Source: Litoditis marina (Eukaryota; Nematoda; Chromadorea; Rhabditida; Rhabditidae). Taken from it: a stretch of DNA of 64,000 nucleotides. Shown here piece after piece: positions 34,101 through 44,208 of this stretch; the first letter of the stretch is position 1; each line of letters begins with the position of its first letter. The notes under the pieces were generated by a model. That model was not told the origin of the DNA and ran no database searches. It saw nothing but the letters and a program-made list of their open reading frames with translations. The stretch spans positions 30,024,425-30,088,424 of the forward strand of contig OZ038434.1 in the NCBI GenBank assembly GCA_964036275.1. The letters run 5' to 3'. The position numbers and the translations under genes are program-made.

Positions 34101-36954
34101 CTATTTCTTGTCTCTTACATCCCGGCGGGATGTAAGAGAAGGCGGCGTAGCAATCCCTCCAATCTCACGAGAAGTTCATATGAGATTCTCATGAGATACC
34201 TCATGAGCTACTCGTGAACTCTCAATGTTGTAGCATAGCAATCAATAGAATCTCATGAGAAGCTCATGCGAATAGCTCATGAGGTGTCCCATGAGATTTG
34301 TGAGGGATTGCTACGCCGCCAGATAACAAGCGTATGTTTGAGGGGACGCAGGATGGGATGAAGGTGTTGGGATCTTCTAGAATATGTACTATGATGTAAA
34401 TCCTACTTTCATTCGAATTGTTTCATGCCGTGTTTCCCCCACGATGACACTTATTTTCATACTCAGACAATTCCCAGCCACTTTTGTAGCGTCATCGACG
34501 AGAGAGTGCACAGGTCGAAGAGACGTAGATGTCTGCGGCCTCAGTGACCTGCACACTCTCTCGCTTTTGTAGCTGGCGCCAATCGTTCTGAGTATTACAC
34601 TCGACATTATTGGTCGGGATAGACATACAGTACATCCGATTGGGATGTATCGTTGCGATAAGCAAAAATGAATCAATATCGGTTCCTGTCATCATACGTG
34701 CCAACGTTTTTACTTTATTCAACGATTTGCAGTAAAAAACTGATGCAGAAACCACGGGTACCTACTACCCAGTCATAACGTAGTGTGGTCAAATCTGTTG
34801 AAACATTGTAAAAATAATAATGAGTTTATCAATATTCGGTATAACAATCAAGTTTGCGACAATTGTGCAGTTTTTAGCCATCTTGTTTTACCACAATTGT
34901 GCAGTTTTTAGCCGTCTTGTTTTACACACATTTGTGCAGTTTATTTTTGGCCATTCTTTTTGGGTTATTTATCTTCTGTTTCATTGCAACAGTCTTTTGT
35001 TTTACAGCGTAGGCTCCGTTATGTACATGGCGCCAGAAGTGCTTTCTGGTCAGTACGACTACGGCTGCGACGTCTTCAGCCTGGCGATCACTATCTGGGA
35101 AATGTACCACAAAAGGCGGGTTGAAGGAGACCGAAGAGCAACATGGTTTCTCGTGAAGCTGCTGTATCCTACTTTTGATTGGACGCGTTGCGTGTCGGGC
35201 GGCATGGTCATGTGAATGTCACGTGGACTGATCAAACTAATATACGAGTTATTCGTGCTCTCTGAGTTTGAAGCAGCCTGAAACAAAATCTCTGCTCAAG
35301 TCGTGTTCCGATCTCCTTTAAAGTCTTCATTTTTCAACAATGACAGCATCGATTGAGCAATATGCGGGGCGATGATTTCTAATGCATTCTCTAAATTCTA
35401 AAAAATCTGTTCTAGCACGTGAGCTCCTCATTTTAAAACCTTTCTCACACACTGCCAAAGTTTAAGGCAAAACGCGCGATGTTCGCCCATTTCCCAACGG
35501 GACTTGGGCAGCTTACCAATGAAATTTCAAGGCAGTTTTTGAACATGTTGAAATACTTCACAACAATAGAAATTTAGGTGTTTAGTTACAATTCGTATTC
35601 AAGGAAACGTTCTGTAAATTACATGTTTCTTTAAATAACAGTCTTCCAACGTTTTCGCTGCCAACGAGTCTAGTTGGGAAACGTGAGCACTATACTTTTT
35701 GAATCCTCCTTGGTCGTGTTCGAACTGTTCCAACTTCATATTGCAGGATAACCCATCGTCTCATTACAAACGACCACGCCTATGGAACAATGGTGGTAAA
35801 AGGGTTCAGACCAGAATGCAATGCGAGCACAGTTCCAATGCAAGACGATATTCCGGATTTCCTCGGAAAGTACGTCTATGAAATAAAGATGGAAAAATAG
35901 GTTTGATCTACTATAAACAATAAATACTTAAATCTGAAATTGCGACAAAAACATTTCATAATAATATAGTGGAATGAATATTATTATGAAATGTTTTTGT
36001 CGTTAATTTCAGATTTAAGTATTTATTGTTTATAGTAGATCAAACCTATTTTTCCATCTTTATTGAACTGCTCAAATCATAACTGAATATGGTACAGAAA
36101 CTCTACAGAGTACGGGTGCGAGAAGATCCCGGTACCTTTATCCCATTCTGCGTCTCTCACTTTGCCTCACTATTTCTCAGCTCTCACTTCTCAGCGGGAG
36201 AGCAGAGCAATAGCGTATGTTTGGAGAGACGCAGGATGGAATGAAGGAGCCGGGATGTTCTAGCAAACGTTTTTAGGTGCTGGGAAGCTGACCCGGCTCT
36301 ACGAATGAAAATGGACGATGTTCTGGCCTTCCTGGAGGACCGATTCGCTCAGCTCGTGAGTAGTCACACACTCTCTCGTGAGATTTCATACCGTATTATC
36401 GCACGAGCAGCGGGAAAAGCGAATGTGCTAACGGGAGCAAAGTATTATATGCAAACTGTTCAATAACATTTTCGTTTTAAAGTCCCCGTCTAGCACTGTT
36501 TGTTTGCTGAAACTACCATGCACGCGTAACGGGGTAACTAAACTGTTTTCCTTCTCAGTCAGTTCTCATATCCAATTGAAGTGGAACATCATATTTTCTC
36601 TTGCCACTCCCAACGAAACTCTGGCTACATGGCAATGATTCATTGAATAGAAGGTTTTATGGAAACAATTGTTACTTACGTATTTTGACAACAATTGACT
36701 GCGAATCAAATTTTTTCCAAATGTTTTGCACAATATTAACATGGTAAAACACCTGCCTGAGAATTGTTGTTGACACATTGCCGAAGTCTCACTGGGAATG
36801 AAAGGAACCATTACACTGCTGACCAAACGCATTTTGACATGTTGGTGGTTTGCCGCCAAGAGCAAATACGAGATAAAGCAGAGCTATTCCACAACTTTCT
36901 TAAAGAGTTGAAGATCGGATAATCTTTGTTTTTCAGTCGAGAGAAGACGCCTGA
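31193..36954 (+). CDS. TAK1/MAP3K7-like protein kinase
   Basis: Exons 31193-31368, 32242-32335, 32610-32751, 33405-33528, 33920-34003, 35008-35115, 35747-35869, 36277-36355 and probably 36937-36954; ~315 residues, almost all kinase domain. Visible motifs: Gly loop SGGGFGDVYTA; catalytic Lys in KVVMKTF; helix-C Glu in ERRELQY; SHHPNILRFYGY; HRDVKPKN; LKLCDFGLSN; MAPEVLSG; CDVFSLAITIWEM; CWEADPALRMKMDDVLAF. The LKLCDFG, CDVFS and CW..DP.LR signatures resemble the TAK1/MOM-4 group, which acts in Wnt/MAPK and stress signalling in the cytoplasm. No regulatory tail remains. The start is uncertain: an exon behind TGTTGCAG at 31251 is an alternative. The junction after 35115 needs a GC donor (AAAAG|GCGGGT). 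The last exon could instead read through the donor at 36356 to a stop near 36464. Confidence 0.85.
32988..33362 (-). CDS. Unrecognised opposite-strand ORF in a kinase intron
   Basis: An open frame of ~124 codons wholly inside the kinase intron 32752-33404. It has protein-like composition (KYHLFTAPGDEQRNVESFL, VNINDVVRVAMKNKKFF, RPTPEETAFLLETQECGRI) and no low complexity. There is no clear ATG at its start: the frame opens after a TGA at 33363-33365, and the first internal Met lies further in. It may be one exon of a nested gene, or a fragment left by an insertion. I do not recognise the family. Confidence 0.35.
   Translation of the reverse strand, partial: HYYGKYHLFTAPGDEQRNVESFLVSFFNMLNYNLVGDGQSECGTNVNINDVVRVAMKNKKFFRPTPEETAFLLETQECGRILMEKRLLSVVSRQLAVDAYKPNLLTNRNNVFSHCNLRCSVDFG
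34052..34380. mobile_element. MITE family F interrupted by MITE family E
   Basis: Outer ends CTAGAAGATTGGCATCTTCA and TGAAGGTGTTGGGATCTTCT then AG, with CATCCCATTTTGCGTC / GACGCAGGATGGGATG inside. An uninterrupted F copy lies at 36120-36263. A complete family E element (34141-34320) splits it. Located in the kinase intron 34004-35007. Confidence 0.8.
34141..34320. mobile_element. MITE family E, copy 2
   Basis: 180 bp, GGCGGCGTAG to CTACGCCGCC, nested in the family F MITE; interior nearly identical to the copies at 7637 and 39872. Confidence 0.85.
34495..34575. repeat. Hairpin repeat, best copy
   Basis: GAGAGAGTGCACAGGTC and GACCTGCACACTCTCTC form arms around a ~30-base loop that contains GTAGATGTCTGCGGCCTCAG. 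See the relatives listed at 3265. Confidence 0.6.
34860..34945. repeat. ~35-bp tandem duplication
   Basis: ACAATTGTGCAGTTTTTAGC and CATCTTGTTTTACC are repeated in tandem, with a third partial unit. Intron of the kinase gene. Confidence 0.7.
35479..35694. mobile_element. MITE family D, copy 4
   Basis: Starts GTTCGCCCATTTCCCAACGG and ends GTTGGGAAACGTGAGCACTA then TA. It ends 52 bases before the kinase exon at 35747, so it forms the 3' part of that intron. Confidence 0.75.
35883..36063. repeat. Near-perfect long hairpin
   Basis: Two ~85-base arms with about one mismatch/indel (CTGAAATTGCGAC versus CTGAAATTAACGAC on the other arm) and a ~10-base loop (AGTGGAATGA). The outer end of the left arm is ATAAAGATGGAAAAATAGGT. 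In the pre-mRNA of the kinase this would fold into a continuous duplex. It could be a young foldback element or an endogenous dsRNA/siRNA source. Confidence 0.85.
36120..36263. mobile_element. MITE family F, intact copy
   Basis: Ends GAGAAGATCCCGGTACC and its imperfect inverse CGGGATGTTCTAG, with TATCCCATTCTGCGTCTC / GAGACGCAGGATGGAATG. It lies just before the kinase exon at 36277. Confidence 0.75.
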
Positions 36955-37130
36955 TTTTGGTCGATTTCGCGCTGCCACGAAAATGCAAAAGTTTTTTGCA
37001 TTCCCTGATGAATTAGTCGTTGTATTTAGTTATATAAATTTTTCGAATAATCTTGTTCTGTTATCGAATCTCATCCACCTATTTCCGACCAAAATGTCTT
37101 TTGTGCGAAAACTTTATGACAATGCAACTA
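36356..37130. other. Kinase 3' intron and tail
   Basis: Contains a repeat with CGCGTAACGGGGTAAC and TTGAAGTGGAACATC (36490-36600), related to sequence at 27170-27300 and 41395-41510, and a lone family C MITE end near 36785. The probable last kinase exon (36937-36954) is here. No other gene is supported. Confidence 0.45.
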
Positions 37131-37137
37131 TCATCAA

Positions 37138-39047
37138 TCAATAATACGGATTGTATCCGTATCCGTACGCGTGTCCGTATTCCGGTTGACCGTATCCGTA
37201 ATGACGAGGGTTACTGTACTCCTTGGCGTATTCATTACCGTAACCCTCGTATCCCTTGTTGTAGTGGCCGGCTTTTTCGTTGCCTGAATTTAAAATCTTC
37301 AGAATTCGACCATTGAGATGTAATGAATCTCGGAATGATCCAACAAACAATATGATCTACGTTTTTTGTAACAACATATTCGATGTGTAGTTTATACAGG
37401 GTCTTTCCTGTATAGAAAACGTTCTAGAATACTAAGAATGTGTATTATATTTAGATACATAATTGTTTGACAAGTGAACTTCAAACAGTCATACCGTATC
37501 CCTTGTTGTAGTCCCCATAGTTGTTTGCGTGGACATCCTCATTGTTACCGTAACCTGAATAGTCGTTGTCGTGGGCCGCATGAGATTTGTCTGGAACAAA
37601 TTTGTCATTTCGATTCTTGGTACCAACTTCAAAAATCAGCGTGTTTATCACATTTCTTTTTGTACTAACTACTAACACATCACATTGATCTGTAACCAAC
37701 CCTATCAAAAAGACAGTCAGTTTATTGGTTATCTGCCACATGTATCAACGTTTCTCGCTGGTTGGAGTCTCACAAGAACAAATAATGAGAACTTTCACAC
37801 CATTTAGATTGTGTTGACATTCAAATTCTCTAACATACCGTATCCCTCGTATCCCTTGCCATAGTATGCACCATCGTGGTGTTGCTTGGCGCCTTTTGCG
37901 TGCGAGTCGGCCCCGTATTTGCTGGCGTGTTTCTCGTCAGTATGGAATTCTTCTTTGTGGTACTGGGGTTGCACGAATTTGTAGTCAAAGAAACCGGAAG
38001 ATTTGCTCTTCACATCTGAAAGAGGGATTCACAACACCGTTCAAACTTTATTAACCGCTAAAAATCTTCAATTTGCAGAGATTTCAGATGTTCGGTTGGA
38101 TTCGTTTTTGTTGGAACAAAGTAAAGTTTGACTGTTCTGATCACCAGTATTATATTAATTATATATCGTGCATTTATATTAATGTACCATAATTTGTGAA
38201 TGTGACCTTCCATACTAAGTTGTCAAACTCATTTTACTCACCCTTTCCGAAGTCGCTATTGGCTGCCGAGTACTTTGACCCCGCCCCCTCCTGGTGAGCT
38301 CCGGAGTCGTGCGCTGCTTTTGCGGCCGATTTCGCATCTTCCGAGTGGAATGATGTCTTTTCATCGCCGTAGTGACTAAAAAACAGAATATTCGAAGTTA
38401 TCATGTACAAGTTCTATCTCAAACGTTCAGGTAAGGTTATACTCACAGTACTCTTAAAACTATCAGCGTGTTGCATCTTTGTCCTACGCGCGACGCAACA
38501 CACTTTTTATCAAGGTTATCGATTTGGTGACGTTGTTCTTGAAATTGAGCGCTGCTTCCAGCAGAAAGAATGGTGTAGTAATTTGAAGGGGCGATGTTCA
38601 TATAAAATCAGAAATTTATGGAAAAAAATTTGAATTGTCTTACCCAGAATGAGCCTTCTCTTTCTCTCCGTGAGCCTTGTTGTGATAGTCACTAGCGTGG
38701 TGACCAGCATCGCTACCGTAACCCGAATCTCCATGTTTTTGGCCGTAGCTGAAAACAGTTAAAATTAATATGAGAAAAACATTTGAGTATGAGATACACA
38801 AACAGGGCTCGAAATGAATAGGATTGGAGAAAAACGTGCGTAAAGCAAAGCAATTCGCAGAAAAGCACAACATTTCTCGCTTTGATTTACACGATTCAAT
38901 GAACACTCATATTCATCTTATTCTTACAACTCAAAATAACCTCAAACAGATTGAAACATTGAAACCTGCCCACCTTTTGTGTCCCAGAGGGCTGGCGACA
39001 GCGACACAGACAACAACTGCTGCTACCGTATACCTGAAGATGCTCAT
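37138..39047 (-). CDS. Secreted Gly/Tyr/His/Lys-rich structural protein
   Basis: Exons 39047-38974, 38748-38644, 38375-38242, 38015-37839, 37590-37495 and 37283-37138; phases consistent; 243 residues. The signal peptide is MSIFRYTVAAVVVCVAVA. The mature part is low complexity: YGQKHGDSGYGSDAGHHASD and an Ala/Lys/Ser segment (SEDAKSAAKAAHDSG), then a unique centre GFFDYKFVQPQYHKEEFH. Three exons end in KGYEGYG- or KGYG-like repeats, and the tail is YGYGQPEYGHAYGYGYNPYY. Tyr- and His-rich secreted proteins of this kind usually belong to cuticle, eggshell or extracellular glue; that role is inferred from composition alone. The repeated KGYEGY at exon ends suggests growth by exon duplication. TATAAA lies ~36 bases upstream of the ATG, so the leader is very short. 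Confidence 0.85.
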
Positions 39048-39082
39048 CGTTCGGTGTCTACTTTCCTCCGCGGCGGGACCCA

Positions 39083-39088
39083 TTTATA
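39083..39088 (-). promoter_or_regulatory. TATA box of the Gly/Tyr-rich gene
   Basis: TATAAA on the - strand within TGTATAAATGGG, ~36 bases before the ATG, implying a leader of about ten bases. Confidence 0.55.
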
Positions 39089-39407
39089 CACGGTGATCTA
39101 GAGCGCGGCGTTTTTCCCATTCAGTTATGTTATGCAATAACTAGTTCTAGCTCATTGTGCGAGGAATAGTTACACACATTCTTGAGATTTAGTACATTCG
39201 ATCAATTTACGAGTTGCTCGTTGGTATTGGACGTATTGTCATTTGAAATATTGTTTTTGCGTAATAGACTCTTTCTAGAGTGGGTGTAGAACAATTCTTC
39301 AACTATAGTTGTAGTTTGAACTCGATTCATGCCATATTTCCCGAAGTTCGACCAAGAAGCAAAGGGATCGATCTACAAACAAAAGTAACAGAGCAGGAAA
39401 CACCGCG

Positions 39408-39604
39408 TATAGTCGTCGCCAACGGAAAAGCAGTAGGGTACTGTAAATCTCACTTTCCGCTGTGTACGCACACATGTCTTCGATTGCAAAGTTTTCCAGT
39501 TATGTGCTTCAATAGCGCAGTGGTTTTCGCCATGCTACAAAACTTTTGTTCGCAGGTTCGATTCCGACAGAAGACAGAAATTTATAGATTTGGCACTCAC
39601 TATA
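39408..39604 (+). mobile_element. tRNA-like MITE (family T), copy 2
   Basis: 197 bp from TATAGTCGTCGCCAACGGAA to TTTGGCACTCACTATA. A-box-like ATAGCGCAGTGGTTTTCGCC and B-box-like GGTTCGATTCC inside. Confidence 0.85.
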
Positions 39605-41010
39605 CTTTTTGTTTTCGAAGTCTCAACTCCATGATATAAGAGGCGTCCACTTAAACAGTTTTTCATAATTCAAATATGAAAAAGAGAAGGCTCATTCAAA
39701 TATTCCTCTCTCCTTTGGACTTTTTCAATTATAAATTACTAAAATAGCTCGATATCAACAGTCAGTTGAGCTTGTTTATACGAGCAACGTGGTTTTGTAT
39801 AATAATTTCAACTTCCTAGTTATTCTCATAATTGACTGATGCGAATCTGGTCGATTTTCAATTTGTTGCCCGGCGGCGTAGCAAATCGTCTAATCTCACG
39901 AGAAGTTCATATGAGTTTCTCATGAGATATCTCATGAGCTATTCGTGAACTCTCAATGTTGTAGCGTTTCGATCAATAGAATCTCATGAGAAGCTCATGC
40001 GAATAGCTCATGAGGTATCTCATGAGATTTTTGAGGGATTTCTACGCCGCCGGAAAACCTGGAATTTGGTCAGTTTCAGGTGTCGTTCCGCGGACTTTAT
40101 CGTTCAAATAAATGACGAGAACCATATTGCACGCCTGTCGGTTGAACGATAAAATTGTCTAGTTTGCTTTCAACTATCGAATTTTTTCAACTATCGATAA
40201 ATAGTGAGTGAATCTGTGAGAAGAGGCCGAATATAGTCTGTTTCATCAATCGATGTCCTCCCACCGTAATTCCTCAAAGAACTAGAAGACCTTTTTGATG
40301 AACAATTTGAATATTTTGGTTTCAAATTTCAGGGTTTGTATAAGTGAAGCGGCAGAAGAAAAATAATCTCAGAGTTGGAGAAAATTGAAAAACTCGAACA
40401 TATCAAACTTTGAGCTATAAGTTTGAGCAGATTAGTGTATGGGGTTCTAAGCACAAGTGGGTGAACCATACGACCACCCTATATCCGTGGCGAATAACGA
40501 TTCCAAATATACATGTCTTGGCTTCCTTTTGCTCGTGATTTTGCTTGTTATTGAGAAGGTTGTCAACAACCAACATCTCGAAACGTCTTCCAAATGTTGT
40601 GCGTAACATTAACCATGAGGTCCGCAAAGCTACGAGAATACAATCTTATTTGAAAAGCGGAAAAGAAATGTGGTTAGGTTTAGTACCACTGTGTTCAACT
40701 CAGATAGCGGGTTTGTTGAGAACTTAAATCAGTTTAAAACGACTTTACTAGCAAGTAGTTTCTTCGTCGGAGTGGCTATCAATGTCGTTGTCAGCTTCAA
40801 GAAGCATTTTAAATAAATGCAATTGAACGCATTTCTGCTGATATGGTTCATCCTGTGAGAATTGTTAAATTCGTCATTGTCTCTGTGAATTGTTTTATCC
40901 GTACTGTTTTTTTGTTCATTATCACGTTGTAATGAAAAAAAATAAAGTTTCCAGTTGTTTTCATCATCAATTGCGACACATTTTTTTGCGTTCGAATTCA
41001 TTTGTGTTTT
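39605..41010. other. Intergenic, one MITE
   Basis: Family E MITE at 39872-40051. Otherwise AT-rich sequence without a supported gene; open frames at 40729-41145 overlap the real ubiquitin-like exon in another frame. Confidence 0.5.
39872..40051. mobile_element. MITE family E, copy 3
   Basis: 180 bp, GGCGGCGTAG to CTACGCCGCC, uninterrupted; nearly the same sequence as the nested copies at 7637 and 34141. Confidence 0.85.
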
Positions 41011-41014
41011 AGTG

Positions 41015-42231
41015 TCATTTTCCGGGTCGAGGAATAGGAATGAGCAATGTGAGGACAGAGTTGTTCTGGATTCCGTAGCTAGACAAAGTACGAACATCGG
41101 CAAGCGCTTTTCCTGGAAAGTAAAAATAGTTTCATGTGTTTTCAATGCATCATCTACTAACTATAGTGGATGCCAAACTTATAAATTTATGTCTCTCGCC
41201 CGAATAGAACCTGCAAGCAAAAGATTCGTAGGAGGCCGCAAAACACCGCGCTATCAGAGAACATATCAGGCAAAATTCGGAATCGAAGAAATGCGTGCGT
41301 ACACAGCGGAAAGTGAGATATACAGTACCCGCCCGGGTTCCCGTTGGCGACGAGTATACATTATTCTACACTATACTAGTGCTTATGTTGCTGTATATTT
41401 AACTTTGGCGAACTTTTCGCTCCATCAACCCATTTGGAGTGCCACCTATTATGTGGAAAGTCACTTGTTCAATCCCGAATACATTCTATTTTATTCTATT
41501 CTATGTTCATTTAAATATTACCAGGCGAATTTTGGTAAATTTCAATCGAACCATGTTTTCGTGGTCTACGGCAAGAATGTTCGTTTTCAGGTCTGATTTA
41601 TATGTTTTGTTTATCTAATCTCCGAAACTAGTCTTGACGTTCTTGACACTCGTTTTTTATACTAATAACCCAATTGTTCTTTTGAGTATTTCGTGAAACT
41701 CATTTCATAACGGAACGCTTTCTCTAAAGCAAAACATGAACCGTTACGTTGTATCTAAATCGCAGAACAAGTAAGAATTGACAAACACAAACAGTAGAAC
41801 AGGACTGACCGCCAAGTACGATTCGTTGTGTATAGGGAGGCCATCCATTTTTCTGTTGGATCTTGGTCTTCACATGCTCGATGGTGTCCGAGGCTTTGAC
41901 TTGGAGGGCGAAAGATTCTCCGTTGAGACTTTTGACGAAGATTCGCATATTAACACGATCATGGATTTCAAGAATGTCCCCTCTCTGTAAATAAAACGCG
42001 AAGAGTTTCACAGGTGAACGCTCGTTTTTCTGTGCTAATCATCCAATGGTTGGTTTTTCGAGTTTCTCGTGAGACTAATTTTATAACGGAACGCTTTCTC
42101 TGAAGCAAAACATGAACATCGTTACTTTGTTCATGTTTTGCACTTTTGTATGAAACCTCTAATATTTCTTGTTCATTCTGGGATATTGGCGAAATTGATG
42201 AATTCGTGAGTTGTGTTATCGGTATGGTCAT
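41015..42231 (-). CDS. Ubiquitin-like domain protein without C-terminal Gly-Gly
   Basis: Exons 42231-42157 (exon continues upstream to an acceptor at 42275), 41984-41810 and 41112-41015; phases 0 and 1 agree; 115 residues. A 25-residue N-terminal extension plus linker precedes a full beta-grasp domain: MRIFVKSLNGESFALQVKA, SDTIEHVKTKIQQKNGWPP, QRIVLGGKALADVRTLSSYG, ending NSVLTLLIPIPRPGK. Against ubiquitin, Lys6, 27, 29, 33 and 48 are kept; Lys11 and Lys63 are replaced. The tail is PRPGK instead of RLRGG, so it should not be processed or conjugated and probably works as a fixed adaptor-like domain. The last intron (698 bases) holds tRNA-like MITE copy 3. Start choice: the only in-frame ATG in the first exon that keeps the frame open. 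An earlier coding-like stretch at 42390-42484 could not be joined in phase. Confidence 0.8.
41162..41358 (-). mobile_element. tRNA-like MITE (family T), copy 3
   Basis: TATAGTGGATGCCAAACTTA to CGTTGGCGACGAGTATA. Lies in the ubiquitin-like gene's intron. The B-box-like region is altered (GAATAGAACCTGC). Confidence 0.8.
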
Positions 42232-42688
42232 ATTGTTTGTCCCTTCAGTTACTTGTGATGACCGAACTACCTCCCTGAAATTAAAAGCCGAGTTGTTTAC
42301 CGAAGTTCGCCCCCCCAAATCAGTCACTAGTTGATATCAAGTAGTGAACTCAAAGAAACAGTCTGATCCTTGATTTGCAACTTGTGTTTTCAACATCAGA
42401 GGAGTTGTTCTCATTTTCGACTTCCGACACTTCTATCTGCGTCTGAATGTTTTGTATGTTGTCGTCAATAGTTTTATTTATTCGCTGAAAGTCATGCTTG
42501 CTTGTAGTACAGTATAAGTTCCGCCTTCATCGTCCAAACTAATCATGTTTTGATTCGTTCACGTGTTTTTCATGCCTGTGTGCCGGCATTTGCCTCAACT
42601 ATGTACGTTGTTCTCATGTGCTCAACCAATGTTTACATTCTTTAATCAACACGGCTAGTTTTTAGTTTTTTCGTCTTGTAATTCTTAT

Positions 42689-42913
42689 CTACATTTGAAT
42701 ATTATCTGTAATGTATATGTTCGTTGCACAACTCTGTGTATAAATCAAAAAATACAACAATTGATCGAATGCAATGGATGTGCTAACATCTCCCTGAACG
42801 ATTGCAAAATTGGAACTAATGTTCACAAAACTAACACTGTTCAGTCCGGCTAGGGCCGCACCCACCACTCCAATAGCCGCCACAAGCGACACAAACACGA
42901 AGAACAACTTCAT
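42689..42913 (-). CDS. Short secreted peptide, orphan signal exon of the cluster
   Basis: The signal sequence MKLFFVFVSLVAAIGVVGAA closely matches the exon-1 starts of the cysteine-rich genes to the right. The ATG follows an acceptor by three bases (TTTCACAG|AAA-ATG), as in those genes. A donor-like GTTAGT occurs after LAGLNS. No cysteine-bearing exon 2 could be found. Reading on without splicing gives a ~74-residue product with one cysteine. It could be a decayed member or a member with a distant exon 2. The conserved upstream block at 43375-43545 is present. Confidence 0.4.
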   Translation of the reverse strand: MKLFFVFVSLVAAIGVVGAALAGLNSVSFVNISSNFAIVQGDVSTSIAFDQLLYFLIYTQSCATNIYITDNIQM

Positions 42914-44200
42914 TTTCTGTGAAATAAAGAGACAATTTTAGTAACCATTCTGAGATTGAACGAGTACAAAACCTGTTGGTAACCTGAATGAAACTTTCGA
43001 TATTGAAAAAAATCTAACGCAACCTCGTTTCCACCGTCACTTTCCACTGTGACGGAGTTCTGGTTTCGAGTCACTTCAAGAATGGGTTGCCAAAAACCTG
43101 ATAAGGCAACCAAAAGCGACGGTTAGATTCAGAACAAACCATAGTCAAATCTACAACAACGTGGAATGCGTGAAACACAGAACTTGGAAACTAGTGCTTC
43201 AAACGTGACTCAGTAGTTTTTTGAATCAAGTTTTAGTACTCATTGAACCCATAGTCTGGGCACTACAGAAAACGTTTCACATATTTTCTCCAGCCAGTTT
43301 GTGTGAGGTAGGAGAGCGCTTGAGAATTGCTTGAGTCTAAAGACTAAACCAGAAAGATGTATTTAACATGTTGGAAAGTGGATGTTTATTGCTTGGTTCA
43401 GTTTTCATTTGAGTCATTTCATTTGTATTCCGTAACGGAAAGAAACATTCCATCAACAGAGAAGACGTTAAAATCATCTCAATATTCAAGACTCGTTTCG
43501 ACAGCAGGAAGAATTATATTCCACAAAAACTTAGAAATAATATAAATGTCAAATACAAGTGGAGATTTAGGACACGGGTCTTAATCTCCAAATGCCTAAT
43601 TGCACACGTCCGATTGTAAAGTTAATCATCCGTACAACTGTCCTAGGAATGTTAATCGAGATCAAAATTTCAAGTTTTTGAGTTTTTGAAGTTCCAAGTT
43701 TTCGAGTTTGGCGCAAAATCGAGTTTTCGAGTTTTCCCGAGTCGAGTCCAGTTTCGAACAAATGCTGTCCACTTTACCGTCGATTACGCATTCTCTCTAA
43801 TATTTTCTACTGGCTCCCATAACTTCCGTCTTGACTTGGTTAGGGGATGTACAGTAAGAATAAAAAGAGAAGAAAGCTGAAAACAAAAGTAAAATATCTG
43901 TTGTTTCACATAAAAAAGTAACAATAAGGCACGCGTATCAATAAAATAGTGCGATGTTCCACTTTGCTGTCAACTATCAATTTTAATGTGAATAGTGAGT
44001 TGAACTGTGAGAAGGGGCCGAGTACAGCCACGCATTGAATTATTGACAGTTTAGATGGAATTGACGAAACTGTTTTTACAAATATACACATTAGAATGAA
44101 ATACTCTTCATTATCATTACCGTTATTATTTTTTGTTTGTATATCACAATAAAAAGTATTCGGTATAAATCAAATGTGCGAAAAAAAACAGTTCATTGAC
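42914..44200. other. Intergenic with conserved upstream block
   Basis: 43375-43545 holds the block shared by the peptide genes (CATTTGTATTCCGTAACGGA then AACATTCCATC), in + orientation, i.e. antisense to the gene at 42.9 kb. 43640-43750 contains TTCGAG-rich repeat sequence like 30742. No gene is supported. Confidence 0.5.
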
Positions 44201-44208
44201 TGAAAACA

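Noticed and set aside
40955..41596. 213-codon ORF on the + strand
   Set aside because: It runs antisense through the ubiquitin-like exon and through a MITE; the - strand reading has clear homology.
42390..42484. Extra 5' exon for the ubiquitin-like gene (NIQTQIEVSEVENENNSSD)
   Set aside because: Looks coding and has a TTTCAG acceptor, but no donor gives the phase needed to enter the exon at 42274; left out of the model.
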